Notes: a model not told the origin generated them from the letters alone. Positions 33,491-44,827 are shown, numbered from the stretch's first letter. The stretch: 64,000 nt of DNA from Campanula takesimana (GCA_026119855.1 JAOWBW010001311.1:248001-312000), one strand, 5' to 3'. Made by a program: numbers and translations.

Positions 33491-33681
33491 CCCACTAACT
33501 TCTTCCCTCTCACAACCCTTCTTTTTCTTAATTTGTGTGCCATCACCAAAATTTATATCTCGCAGTATCACACAAGTTCTTTCCGTTCCCATAATAATAA
33601 GTTTTGCAGTTGATTTGTGAATATTTTTAAGGTTATTTTTTTTTATATTTGTACATTGCTTGTACCGTGATAAAATTATAT
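33491..33681. mobile_element. Truncated arm of a Stowaway-like MITE
   Basis: About 65 bp after the gypsy II LTR (AACTTCTTCCCTCTCACAAC and onward to GCCATCACCAAAAT) are the inverted counterpart of the MITE at 33853-33950. The remainder of this copy is missing. The rest of the interval is AT-rich without recognised features. Confidence 0.6.
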
Positions 33682-33683
33682 TA

Positions 33684-34243
33684 CTCCCTCTGCTCCTAAA
33701 TGAGTGTTCATTTTCAGGAAATTTTTGTCCCAAAATGAGTGTCCATTTTGATCATAACTTTGTCCCTAAATGTTTTTTTCGAATATTTTTTCACTGGTCT
33801 CTTTATACTTGCAAAAACGAAATGTTTGTAAAGAGGATTACAAGATTATATACTCCCTCCGTCCCATTTGAAGCTTCACCATTTTGGTGATGGCACACAA
33901 ATTAAGAAAAGTGATGAGTGTAAAAAAGGTTGTGAGAGGGAAGAAGTTAATGGGTATGACAAGTGGGGCCTACAATTTAAATATGTGAGAGGAGAAAGTT
34001 AGTGGGTATGACAAGTGGACCCCATAATTTAAGTATGTGAGAGGAAGAGATGAGTGGGTATGAAAAGTGGAACCTACATTTATTACCATTTTAGGAAAGG
34101 GTGAAGCTTCTAACGGGACATCCATTTGGGTAAAAGGTGAAGCTTCAAATGGGACGGAGGGAGTATGAATTTTACCACCAAATTGCATAAAAAGTTATGT
34201 CCTGTAAAATAAAATTTGGACACTCATTTAGGGACTGAGGTAG
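33684..34243. mobile_element. Stowaway MITE (outer), containing a second MITE
   Basis: Ends CTCCCTCTGCTCCTAAATGA and its inverted, diverged partner ending in GGGACTGAGGTAG, flanked by TA at 33682-33683 and 34244-34245. The inner MITE at 33853-34163 is inserted within it. Confidence 0.75.
33853..34163. mobile_element. Stowaway MITE (inner)
   Basis: Terminal inverted repeats of about 28 bp, CTCCCTCCGTCCCATTTGAA and so on, flanked by TA on both sides. The interior has further repeats of TGGGTATGACAAGTGG. Confidence 0.85.
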
Positions 34244-34525
34244 TAATTAATAACACACTTTATATACTTGAAAATGGGATTTATTTAAAGAAGGATCAAA
34301 TAAAAGCAAGAAATTACATTCATAACAACAACAACAACAACAAAAGAAAATGATGTCGCAATTACAACCTTGTACCTTATTTACAATAACCACTAAATAC
34401 AGTATTTTACCTCACATGGGAAAGTGAGAGTCAAACGCTCCTTATTTAGTAGTAGTCCCAAATGCCCATTTGCATGCATTTTTAAGTAATTAATTTTGCA
34501 TGCTAATTCATCATCAACATAATCA

Positions 34526-34997
34526 TCAGTTGTGAGGCTGCACCTCAGTAGCTTCACAGCAATGTCCATGGCAGTAATAACGACAACGGCGTCTACCTCC
34601 GCCTTTACCATATCCTTTACCTTTACCATATCCTTTACCATAGCCTTTACCATATCCTTTACCATATCCTTTTCCATGATTGTCATTTTCTAACCCATTT
34701 CCACCTTCAGCTACATCAACTGCATCCACAACATAACTTCCAAGTGTTAAGGCAAGCTAGTGTGAGGCATATATCAAAAATGTAGTACGGAAAAGATAGA
34801 CAAAAAAGGAAAGACTAGTGCTTGAATTTATGTTTATAAGTTTGATTCAATCTAACGAAGATAAGTAAAAAAAGAAACTCACGGGCATCCTTGGAAGTAA
34901 TGGAAGCGTCGGCCAAGTCCCTAGCGGCCGCCTCTGAGGCAATGAGAAGAACAATGGCAAGAGAAAGGCCCAAAAGAAGAAAGATCTTAGAAGCCAT
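34526..34997 (-). CDS. Secreted glycine-rich protein with Cys-rich tail, two exons
   Basis: The only convincing host gene. Exon 1 is 34997-34883 and exon 2 is 34719-34526. The intron has GTGAGT at its start and GCAG at its end; the phase fits and gives 102 residues. Residues 1-25 are a signal peptide (MASKIFLLLGLSLAIVLLIA and so on) with the SEAAARDL start shared by plant GRP proteins (PF07172-like, from memory). Residues 54-80 are Gly-Lys-Tyr repeats (GKGY units). Residues 84-93 form a CxxxCxxxCC cluster. Such proteins go to the apoplast and serve as cell-wall or defence proteins; the exact role here is unknown. A TATA box lies 60 bp upstream of the ATG, and a tiny MITE sits further upstream. 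Confidence 0.85.
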
Positions 34998-35057
34998 TTT
35001 GTAACTATGTTTCAGAAGATATATGGAAGAAAGGTGAGAATGCTAGTGTGTTCTTGT

Positions 35058-35067
35058 CTCTATTTAT
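35058..35067 (-). promoter_or_regulatory. TATA box of the glycine-rich protein gene
   Basis: The minus strand reads CTATAAATAG, 61-70 bp upstream of the ATG, giving a 5' UTR of about 30-40 nt. A purine-rich GA tract lies directly upstream (35070-35110 on plus). Confidence 0.7.
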
Positions 35068-35199
35068 AGAAAGGGAGAGACGGAGAGAAAGAAAGATAAA
35101 GAGAGATAAAGGTTATTACTTTGGTCGTAACAGATCTGAAACTTGTGCAGTTAGATTACATATACAAACAATTAACAAGTATCCAACCAGCTTAAAATA

Positions 35200-35282
35200 C
35201 TACCTCTGTCCCACCAAAATGAATGACCGAGATTTCCTCTTGATCAAAAGCAAATTTGGCATTAATTTTGGGACGGAGAGAG
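35200..35282. mobile_element. 83-bp Stowaway derivative in the GRP promoter
   Basis: Starts CTACCTCTGTCCCACCAAAA and ends ATTTTGGGACGGAGAGAG, flanked by TA (35198-35199, 35283-35284). It is almost only the two terminal repeats. It lies about 140 bp upstream of the GRP TATA box. Confidence 0.7.
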
Positions 35283-35469
35283 TAGTTCTTTTTCAAATGG
35301 TTGGACCTTATTGATTGAAGTGAGGCGGCCAAAAAAGCAATCATATCTTTAATATGAACAAATCTAACGGTCAGAAACCGAACTGTAGACACAAGCCCCA
35401 TTATCCGATCATAACATAGTTGAGTGGTGGAGAGCTGGTTTTGAGTCATTTTCTATATATATAGTGTTA

Positions 35470-36395
35470 CTCCCTCTGTCCCAAAATGATGTTTCCGCAT
35501 TTTAATTCTTTACTACGAATGAATTTTGAGCTATACTTTTAGGTTATAATAATTATTAAAATGAAAATTTAGAACTTGTTATTGATAGTATCGTTGATGG
35601 TGTATCAATAACAAGTTTTAAATTAATTAATAGGAAAAATTGTATTTATGATCACCCAACTATTGGCATAAGTGGTTTTGATCGCCCAACTATTTGTTTT
35701 TGCATTTAATGGCCTGAACTATTTTTTCTGTGCTTCCGTGATCACTGGGACTAACTTCATCCAAAAAAATTCGTTAACTCACCCTTTGCTTATCCCTGTG
35801 CCAATTTTTTGAGGGTAAAATAGGAATACCAGCTTTTTCATCAACTCGCTTCAGTCATCCTCTTAATCAGTTACATCGTGTATCAAAATAAAAATAAAAA
35901 TGGCCATGGATTAAAATTGAATTATATTTTAAGGATTGAAAGAAACTTAATTTTATATTTTCTAATTTAATTTATGATTTTAAAATAATATTTAATTGTT
36001 TTTTCTTGAAAGGTAAAATAATATTTACTTAAAAATTATACTAATATTTGATATAAGTACATTTTGTACTAATATTTGATATAAACCTAGTATTCCTATT
36101 TTACCCTAAAAAAAAAAAGGGCACGTGGATAAGCAAATGGTGAGTTAACGATTTTTTTTGATGGAGTTAGTCCCAGTGATCATGGAAGCACAGAAAAAAT
36201 AGTTTAGGCTATTAAACGCAAAAAATATTAGTTGGGTGATCAAAACCACTCATGGCCAATAGTTGGGTGATCATAAATGCAATTTTTCCTAATTAATATC
36301 ATTAAATCAACTTATAATTATTGCCCAAAGTTCATTCGTGATAACAACAAAAAAAAAAGTGGGAACATCGTTTTGGGACGGAGGGACGGAGTGAG
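35470..36395. mobile_element. Stowaway MITE split by a Mutator-like MITE
   Basis: Ends CTCCCTCTGTCCCAAAATGA and, inverted, ATCGTTTTGGGACGGAGGGA followed by an extra CGGAGTGAG, flanked by TA (35468-35469, 36396-36397). Subterminal ACTACGAATGAA/TTCATTCGTGATAA repeats pair up. Without the insert it is about 260 bp. Confidence 0.8.
35633..36289. mobile_element. Mutator-like MITE with about 200-bp terminal inverted repeats
   Basis: 657 bp, GGAAAAATTG to CAATTTTTCC. Both arms, roughly 200 bp each, can be followed from the ends to TATTCCTATTTTACCCT. Perfect 9-bp target duplications TAATTAATA (35624-35632, 36290-36298) point to the Mutator superfamily. The centre is AT-rich with no transposase. Confidence 0.88.
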
Positions 36396-36397
36396 TA

Positions 36398-37012
36398 TTA
36401 TCTAACAAAAATCCCTGTCAGATAAGTTATTAAAGGGCCATTTATAGCAAGAGAATTGTAATCTGAATTTGCCTCTAATGGCCAGCGCACTTGTGGGTTC
36501 ACTAGAGTCTTATAGGAAAAGAATTGGATAAAAATGGAGGTTTGGATGTCAATTTTTGGTGCAGGCCCTAGTAGTGGTCCAGATTTGTAATGGCAAGATT
36601 TATTGTCCTGAAAAAGATTTCATGTATATGGATTAATTTTATAAGGCTCCTTCAACCAGATCAATTTATTTAGAAAAAAACTCGATATTTGCTTTAGACC
36701 AAGTCCAATGGAACGCTAAATACTCATATTTAGCGCTAATCTTGCGTCAACAATAGTCCAATAGTACGCTAAGTTCAACTTCAAATCTGGCGCAGGTCCT
36801 TGTTTGCTTCAAATTTAGCGTAACACACTTGCTGCGCTACTCTTTCATCTCAAAATAAAATTAAAACAAAAGTAACTTTTATTTATTACTTTCCTCTCAA
36901 AATAAATATATTGTGTTATATACTTCTTTTTATCTTTTTATGTTTTTGATTTATACTCCTTCCGTCTCAAAATAAATAATTATTATATTATATACTCTTG
37001 TTGTCTCAAAAT
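36398..37012. other. Unannotated interval
   Basis: No gene is supported. Around 36705-36840 there are repeated TTTAGCG and ACGCTAA words that look like an old MITE, but its ends cannot be placed. Confidence 0.4.
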
Positions 37013-37254
37013 CTCCCTCAGTCCCATTCGAATTAGGACAAATTTCTACTTTAGGTGTCCCATTCGAATTAGGACAACCAAAAATGAAAGTGTTTTATTT
37101 AATGCGACTCACAACAACTTTCCACTCATTATTCTCTACCCCACTTTCTTTCTCCTACTTCACTTTTCATACTCACAACACCTACTCCATTAACACTTTT
37201 TTCTTAATCCCCGTGCCCAACCCAAAAATTATAATTCGAGTGGGACGGAGTGAG
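37013..37254. mobile_element. Stowaway-like MITE
   Basis: CTCCCTCAGTCCCATTCGAA at the left and ATTCGAGTGGGACGGAGTGAG at the right form terminal inverted repeats. TA follows on the right, but the left flank is AT rather than TA. A second GTCCCATTCGAATTAGGACA near 37058 suggests a partly duplicated left end. Confidence 0.65.
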
Positions 37255-37847
37255 TATATACTAATTCTGTCATAAAATAAATAAATAACTTTTACCATAG
37301 AATTCTTCCCCCAAAAATAAATATCACAATTAACTTCTAAATATTTTTAAATAATATATTCTTGCTTCTTCACTTTCAATATAAGCTCGTGAAACTAAGT
37401 CTGAAATACTGTTAATGTCTATCAACATTATTTTATATTCACAACGTAATTCTCGTATGTCATTATGCAACTTAATATTCTTATTTCAATTGTATTTCAA
37501 AGTATTGTATTCTAATCATCTATTTTAATTGCATTTTAAATGTTTTTATTTTAAATAAAGAAATTTTATTTATACTTATTTATTTGACACTGTAATATAA
37601 TTATATTCTATATTTTCATGCTTTATAAACTAATTTAATGTAAAATAATATACTAATTCATGAAAAACATATTAAATGAATGAAAAACATATATTATTCA
37701 AATCAATATCACATAAAAGCCACTCACCCCCACGTCACTGCTTTAATAAAACTGCTAAATGTTGAAAATGTCCCCCCCCCCAACCCCATAACCAAAACCC
37801 TAACCTCCCCTCGCCTAATTCATGTAATAAGCACACACTTACACACA

Positions 37848-37896
<49 letters not shown>

Positions 37897-38372
37897 GCTC
37901 CCCTCCTTCCCAACACAATCTTCTTTATGCGCCACTATCGTCTCTCTCCCTCACAATCGCGGTGATGTCTACCATCATCGCATCTATGAACCTTTAGATC
38001 ACATAACTCCGACTTTATCACTCTCGCCACTGCACCAGCTCCCGCCAGAAAGCTTCAGATCCAGCCTCCACCTCTGACCACCCTTCTTCCACCCCTCCCT
38101 CAAGAACTTGAGAAGGCAGCGGGATTTTAGGTTAATGCAACAACAACAATAAATTCATAGTCTCAAAATAATTTAAGGTTGGCTAACATGAATCGTCATA
38201 TAGTATCGTCAATGAAAAGATATAAGAAAATGTGAGGAGTAAGAAGAAAATTTAAAAGAAGAAATGGGTTAAAATTTGGAAAAGAGATTTAAAAAAATGG
38301 AAAAAAAATAGCAAGAAAACCAAAAAATAATAATAGAAAGAAATAAGAAAATGAGAGAAAAGTAATAATAAC

Positions 38373-38406
<34 letters not shown>

Positions 38407-38790
38407 ACAACAACAACAACAATAATAATATCTCACCATCCACATAATTTTACGCCCTCCACATTACTTTTTCAAGCGCGATATTTTCTTTAATTGCAAG
38501 TAGACTCATACCGCTTTCAATCACCCATATCCATATTTGTTTAGATCTTTCTCTATCCTTCGTCATTTTATCACTTCTCCATTTTTTAGGAGTTAGTTCA
38601 GTAAATTAAAAAAATCCTTCCTTTTCATTAACAAAAATACATTATACTATAGTATTATTTTTTGCAAAGTGTTAGTTTGTAATGGAGCACTCGAAAGAAA
38701 GATTCAGAATCACTCAAACAGATTTTCGCTACAGCGTAAAACTCAGACAATGAAATGTAACAATTCTAGTACATAATGTAATACATATTT
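37255..38790. other. AT-rich interval with microsatellites
   Basis: It holds a CA tract then a 43-bp CT run (37850-37892) and a 62-bp AAC run (38369-38430). The CT run with the C-rich text after it (to about 38120) resembles the 5' UTR of a plant gene, and a short ORF runs through it (37680-37997). No conserved domain or splice structure supports a gene. Confidence 0.5.
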
Positions 38791-39449
38791 TGTTGGGACC
38801 GCACCTCGACTACCACCACCACTTTCCCACATTAGTATGATATTGTCCGCTTTGGGCCTACCCCGCACGGATTTGTTTTTGGGTCAACCCCCAAAAGGCC
38901 TCATACTAATGAAGTGGGTGGGTGCTCTTATATACCTTGCAATTATTTCCTCAATTGCCGATGTGGGACTTTTGGGTTGCACTCCAACAATCCTCCCCTC
39001 AAACCAAGGACCACACCGCTATGGCCCGCAGTGTTTCCTCTGGCCCATATCGGCGAAAGCTTGTACCAACCGCCCACGAAACACCATCGCCCTCGATTGC
39101 CCCAACCGCCCGCGGAACACCACCGCCCTCGATTGTACCATCGCCCTCGATTGCAAGACTCGATTCGCTATGTCGTACAAGGGGAACCCCACCATATAAA
39201 GCACACACACGGTCCACCCGGTCAGGCCCATCCGAACCATGGCTCTGATACTACTTGTTGGGACCGCGACCACCACCACCACTTTCCCACATTAGTATGA
39301 TATTGTCCGCTTTGGGCCTAGCCCGCACGGATTTGTTTTTGGGTCAACCCCCAAAAGGCCTCATACTAATGAAGTGGGTGGGTGCTCTTATTTACCTTGC
39401 AATTATTTCCTCAATTGCAAATGTGGGACTTTTGGGTTGCACTCCAACA
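38791..39449 (-). mobile_element. TRIM element (terminal-repeat retrotransposon in miniature)
   Basis: LTRs 38791-38989 and 39256-39449 begin TGTTGGGACCGC and end GCACTCCAACA. The minus strand has a TATCAGAGCC primer-site remnant next to the right LTR and a TTTGAGGGGAGGAT purine tract next to the left LTR. The 266-bp interior has repeated ATCGCCCTCGATTG units and no gene. Flanks are TATTT (left) and ATTAT (right), so no clear target duplication. Confidence 0.85.
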
Positions 39450-39454
39450 ATTAT

Positions 39455-39967
39455 TGTTGGAATAGAGACCAACCGGGAACTAGAGAATGGAGATGAGAAG
39501 GAAATCACGTCGGAGGAACTGATGTTCTGGGCGACCGCCCAGGATCAATGTGGGCGACCGCCCACTTCATCAGAAGGTCCGTCAGCTTGAAGCCTAGTTT
39601 GGGCGACCGCCCAAAGGCATTGTGGGCGACCGCCCAAGTGTCGGGGCAGGTCTGGACTGAGACGGATTTTAGGCCAGATTTCGGGTTTCTTTGTCCATCT
39701 AGGGTTAGGTTTTATTCTAGGTTTGCTATTTAAGCAATGTTCCGCCCCCATACTCATTGTAACGCCATATTTACATATTATAGTGCAAGATCCTGGCTTG
39801 GTAGTGCCCCAAGACGTAGTCAAACATATTGACGAACTGGGTAAACAATTTCTTGTGTTCGTTTTGTCTTTTGCTTTTGGTTTCTTATTTCTTGTGCTTG
39901 TTTGTGGTGCCGGGTTTTCTTGCGATTTGCTTGGGTGTTGGGTGTTGGAGGGTCTAATTCCACAACA
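39455..39967 (+). repeat. 5' LTR of copia III
   Basis: 513 bp. U3 carries four TGGGCGACCGCCCA boxes at 39528, 39551, 39600 and 39623. The TATA box is mutated here (TATTTAAG) but intact in the right LTR (TATATAAG near 44587). Confidence 0.92.
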
Positions 39968-39969
39968 AC

Positions 39970-39981
39970 TGGTATCAGAGC
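39970..39981 (+). other. Primer binding site of copia III
   Basis: TGGTATCAGAGC two bases after the LTR. Confidence 0.9.
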
Positions 39982-40041
39982 TTTGGTTGGACGATCAAAG
40001 GGGTTTATCAAGCAATCAAGAATGGCAAGGATAAACAAGCG

Positions 40042-41209
40042 GTGGAGAAATTTGATGGTTCTGACTATGGATATTGGAGGATGCAACTAGAGGATCTCTT
40101 GTATAATAAGGATCTCTATAAGCCTCTAACAGGAGTCAAACCGGAAAAAGAAAAGCAGGAAGACCGGGATCTCATGGATCGGAAAGCCTTAGGGGTGGTT
40201 CGATCTACTTTGTCGAAGTGGATCGCGAAGACTACCAGGAAGGCGAAACCACCAAGGAGCTATTGGATTATCTTACTGAGAGATTTGAAACTCCATCTGC
40301 TGCAAATAAGGTTGATTTGATACGCAAGATGGGTAGTCTCAAAATGCAAGAGGGAGGATCCATAGCTAAACACATCGATGAGTTTATGGATATTATAGAC
40401 TCATTGACTGCGTTGGAGATTACTTTCGGTGACGAGGTTCATGCGTGTTTATTGCTAGCGTCCTTACCAAGGAGTTGGAGCGGAACGGTGACAGCGTTAA
40501 ATGCTTCAGCGGGTAAGAACAAATTGAAGTATGATGATGTTAAGGACTTCCTCTTGGGCGAAGAGAATCGCATAAAGAAGTTGGGGACACCGTCTACTTC
40601 GGAATCGGTCTTGGCTACAACTAGTAGGGGAAGACCGGGTTCTAGCAATAAAGGGAGAACAGGGTCAAGGGAAAGTGTAATCGGGGGTGGGGATCAGTAT
40701 GAGGAGAACAAAGAAAGACCAAGGGTTGCCAGAGGATCGGTAGAGTGCTATCATTGTAAGGAGTTAGGACACTACAAGAGGGATTGTCCCATGCGAGGGC
40801 ATAAATCGGCGAATGTTATAATCGAAGGTGACGATGTACTGATTCTGAGCGTTTGTAGTGCGCTAGAATCATGGGTGCTGGATTCAGGGGCATCATTCCA
40901 CTCATGCGGGCATGCAGGAGCGATGGAAAATTACACTTACGGTGATTTCGGTAAGGTCTATCTGGCGGATAGCGAGCCTTTGGAAATCAAGGGGAAGGGG
41001 GATGTCAGAATAGGAGCATCGGACGGGAAGGTCCTACATCTACACGAGGTCAGTCACATTCCGGATTTGAAAAAGAACCTGATTTCAGTTGGGCAGCTGG
41101 GTGAAGAAGGTTACACGGTAACTTTTAGCTGCAGGAACTGGGTTATTACCAAGGAGGATTGTGAGATCGCTCGGGGTAATAGGGAAGGAAGATTGTATTT
41201 GGCGGAAAA
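40042..41209 (+). pseudogene. Gag and protease of copia III
   Basis: Two frames, 40042-40230 (MEKFDGSDYGYWRMQLEDLL) and 40218-41209, joined by one frameshift near 40225. Motifs are a Gag core (KPSAANK-like PSAANKVDLIRKMGSLKM), a CCHC knuckle (CYHCKELGHYKRDC), protease SWVLDSGASFHSCGH, and the start of GAG-pre-integrase (HIPDLKKNLISVGQL). Coding is interrupted at 41210 by the solo LTR and resumes at 43677. Confidence 0.85.
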
Positions 41210-43671
41210 TGACACGCCCCCAGGTCCCGGGATCCCCTAATAGAACCTCGAACCTGGATGGAGTGCCTAACGAGAAACAAGAAACTTAACAAGAAACTTA
41301 ATGACATTTGTTTAACAAACTGACATGATATATATATACTCTAGAGTAAGGAGCTATACTAGCTCACAACACGAGTTCTAGACAAGAAAATTTAAAACCA
41401 AACTTAATACATACACAGCGGAAACATGACTCGCACATAAGCTGGCATCAAGAGTACTATACAAGATGTCTAGTAACAACAAGAACTGAATAAGACTGTC
41501 TACCCCAAAATAAGGAGTTACAAAACCCATAATACATCGTCCTCACCAAGTGTAAAAGGACACAAGCCCCAAAACAATCACGACCTGCGAAGTAAGCTCC
41601 CAACTATGTCGAGCCTCACTGCGCACTATCCTTCCTTTCCTGGGGGGGGGAAACAAATAAAGGGTGAGATAAATCTCAGTAAGCTATTAGATGCAACTAC
41701 ATGACATGTTATCATGCAATTCAAGTAGATACTCAAGTAATCATTTATCAAGTATCATCAAGTAACAGTATATGAGAGGATAATCCACTCATCAAGTAGC
41801 ACATAAAGCTAAACAAGCAAGTTATAAGGATATTGCTTCCTTCCTTATTCCTCCCAAGAATATCATTGCTGTCGTAGCTTGTATTACTTTGACAATCACG
41901 ATCAATAACAGGAACTGATTATTCAGTATATATCAGAAGACCCGGTAACTAGTGTCATTCCCAATATCAGTACTCATGATTATTCACGAGGTGTTCAGGA
42001 CAGGAGTTTAGCATTCACTTAAGTCAGGCTTATTGCTCCAACTAAGGAAGCTATGCCCTTACTATGGCCGGTAGTAAGGGGTCAGGCGGAAATACATAGG
42101 GACCCGATTGTCACTTAAACCCCAGCTCTCGCGACAAGCGTGAACCTATACATTTTCGAACAAGCAAGGAGAACCAGCTGGACTCACACAAGAATGTACA
42201 AGTAGATATTTACTTGAACTACGGGAGAGGAACTAGTCCAAAAGTAGTGGACTAGCTCAACAAGGAACATGCTTCAAGTAATCAAGAAGTCACCTTGTTA
42301 TCAAGCAACTATATGCAATGTTTGCACATACACAACAAGAACATGTCTCATACAAGTTAGTGCTTGTTCATAGCACTTTCAAGTTCACTACCATACATAT
42401 GTATTGGTGTCAAGTCAAGTCAAGTACAAGATTTTATTATCTTATATTCAAGTTATAATCCAATTCTTTGGATGTTCAAACTAGTATAAGAGTTATACAT
42501 TTACTCTTACAAAATCCCAATCCTATTCTTAGGATGTTCAAGTCTAAGACCTTATGCTAATGCCTCTAAGGTGCACAATCATTGAATTCACAACAAGTAT
42601 AACACATTAGTGCTTATTCATAGCACTTTCAAGACATAAAGAAGAGTTACTACTCTTATACTTAAGTTCTCATTTTGATTCAATGAGTATACATGTTTAA
42701 GACCAAGTTCTGATGCCCCTAAGGTGTCACAACCCTTGCTAGGACATCTTATACTAAGGTTATATACCTTAACTAGGGTTACTTCCAACTTATACAAACT
42801 TTACACAATATTTTTTTTTTTTCAGATAACTGTGCGGTCGCCCAAAATGAACTGTACGGCCGCACACAAGTAGGTCAATTTCTTTGAAAAACCCTTCAGA
42901 AAGATGTGCGGTCGCCAATGATTTTTGTGCGGTCGCACAAGGTACCAAATTGCGAAATTTTATTTCTTTCCCAGGTTGAAATATTTTCCGTCCCAAGCGT
43001 AGGAGTAAATTTTACTACCATTTTAACATACCCAGAAAAGGCATAACATTTCCAACTATATTTTTCCCAAGTTCTTTCATCATTTCATACAGAGGATTTT
43101 ACTCCCTTTGTCCCAAATTTACAAGTACCACAAAAATCATCCCAAACACAACATTAACATTCACAAGTATCGAGAATAACATTTATGCATGTTATTACAA
43201 GCAAGGGGGAGCTAATAACTTACCTAGTCAAAATTCAAGTTGACCCAAACTTATTTCTGTTCGGCCTGGAACGCTCTATTCAACGCCACGAATATTAATC
43301 CGGGATCGGAATCAAGAACGGAGGGATAATTAAACTCGAGGAGTCGAGAATAGGGAAAACTTTTAACCCTAGGTTATGAAACAGAGAAAGAACGAGAAGA
43401 GAATTGGGTAAAAATGCCTTCTCAGGCAAAACCCAACAAGATATACAATCAAGTTTCGGGAATTGACACTTAGGCCCTCAAGTTTCACTCTTAACAAAAG
43501 GCCCTAAAGTCAAATTTTCACAATGACCCAAAGTCAAAACTAGACATTTAACCACCTTAACTATTTAAAGCAGTTAAAGATTTAACCCAAATAAAACTAG
43601 CACATAATATGCAAGTTCAAGTATTTAACAAATATGTCAAATATTTAACAAGAAATTCGATGGGTGTTACA
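41210..43671 (-). repeat. Solo LTR of a Tekay-like gypsy element (2462 bp)
   Basis: TGACACGCCCCCAGG at the left and GGGTGTTACA at the right, flanked by perfect GAAAA duplications (41205-41209, 43672-43676). No internal genes, primer site or second LTR is visible, so this is a solo LTR. The GGGTGAGATAAATCTCAGTA stretch is shared with the LTR fragments at 47749-49406 and 56016-56858. Orientation (minus) is inferred from the TGTAACACC start. Four CpG boxes lie at 42831, 42853, 42905 and 42926. Confidence 0.85.
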
Positions 43672-43676
43672 GAAAA

Positions 43677-44169
43677 CACCAAGGATAGTATCGCGGTGGC
43701 GTCAGCCAAGGGTGATACGGATTTGTGGCACTGTCGATTGGGTCACATGGGTGAGAAGGGGGTATCCCCGGTAACTTCTCGGTTTGGTGTGTCATATTAC
43801 ATGACCTTCATTGATGATTCGACAAGGAAGGTCCGGGATTACTTCTTAGAAGGGAAAGATGAATCTTTCAGGATGTATAAGAAGTGGAAGGCCTTGGTGA
43901 AGAATCGGAAGGGACTCAAGGTTAAAAGCTTGATGTCGGACAATGGTGGGGAGTATGAGCTCGGGGATTTTAAGGAATACGGTGATGCGAGGGAAATTCG
44001 CATGGATATTCTAAACTCGGTGGGAGCGGCACGGTTCATGATGACCAAGGACAAGGGGTCACTGAAGATGGACCAAATACTCCAGGACCGGATATTCCGC
44101 TGCGTAGATCTAACGGTGAGTGTAGATCGGATGCAAGGGCTCCAGGTTTCTCAAGCAATGATAAGTTGA
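43677..44169 (+). pseudogene. Integrase fragment of copia III
   Basis: Contains DLWHCRLGHMGEKG (pre-integrase zinc) and then jumps to YYMTFIDDSTRKV and SLMSDNGGEYELGDF (core with second Asp). The intervening zinc Cys pair and the third catalytic residue are missing. Further pol is absent, so this is a deletion remnant. Another 140 bp of unrelated-looking pol sequence leads to the 3' LTR. Confidence 0.78.
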
Positions 44170-44313
44170 AGCTGGGTATAGCTTCACGGGGCTTGGAGAA
44201 TAGGGGAGGAGGATGGCACTACCATGATCGAGGTGAGCACTAGGAAGACACCAAGGATGAGTTGAAGAACGGATACGGGGCTTGTATATGCGGTTGATCT
44301 CTAGGTGGGAGAT

Positions 44314-44827
44314 TGTTGGAATAGAAACCAACCGGGAACTAGCGAATGGAGCTGAGAAGGAAATCACGTCGGAGGAACTGATGTTCTGGGCGACCGCCCA
44401 GGATCAATGTGGGCGACCTCCCACTTCATCAGAAGGTCCGTTAGTTTGAAGCCTAGTTTAGGCGACCGCCCAAAGGCATTGTGGGCGACCGCCCAAGTGT
44501 CGGGGCAGGTCTGGAGTGAGACGGATTTTAGGCCAGATTTCGGGTTTCTTTGTCCATCTAGGGTTAGGTTTTTATTTTAGGTTTGCTATATAAGCAATGT
44601 TCCGCCCCCATACTCATTGTAACTCCATATTTACATATTATAGTGCAAGATCCTGGCTTGGTAGTGCCCCCAGACGTAGTCAAACATATTGACGAACTGG
44701 GTAAACAATTTCTTGTGTTCGTTTTGTCTTTTGCTTTTGGTTTCTTATTTCTTGTGCTTGTTTGTGGTGCCGGGTTTTCTTGCGATTTGCTTGGGTGTTG
44801 GGTGTTGGAGGGTCTAATTCCACAACA
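44314..44827 (+). repeat. 3' LTR of copia III
   Basis: 514 bp. It is preceded by the purine tract GGTGGGAGAT. Four boxes at 44387, 44410, 44459 and 44482 match the left LTR, with point changes in the second and third. Confidence 0.92.

Larger units (their letters stand above)
39455..44827 (+). mobile_element. Copia element copia III, internally deleted and split by a solo LTR
   Basis: LTRs 39455-39967 and 44314-44827 (TGTTGGAATAGA to TCCACAACA), a primer site at 39970 and a purine tract before 44314. The interior without the solo LTR is only about 1.9 kb: gag, protease and a fragment of integrase, with no RT or RNase H. The outer flanks differ (ATTAT versus TATTT). The LTRs differ at only a few percent of positions. 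Confidence 0.9.

Noticed and set aside
37680..37997. 105-residue plus-strand ORF over the CT microsatellite
   Set aside because: Mostly Ser-Leu from the CT repeat; no domain, splice structure or polyadenylation evidence.
38252..38443. Leucine-only membrane-like ORF
   Set aside because: It is the AAC microsatellite read on the other strand.
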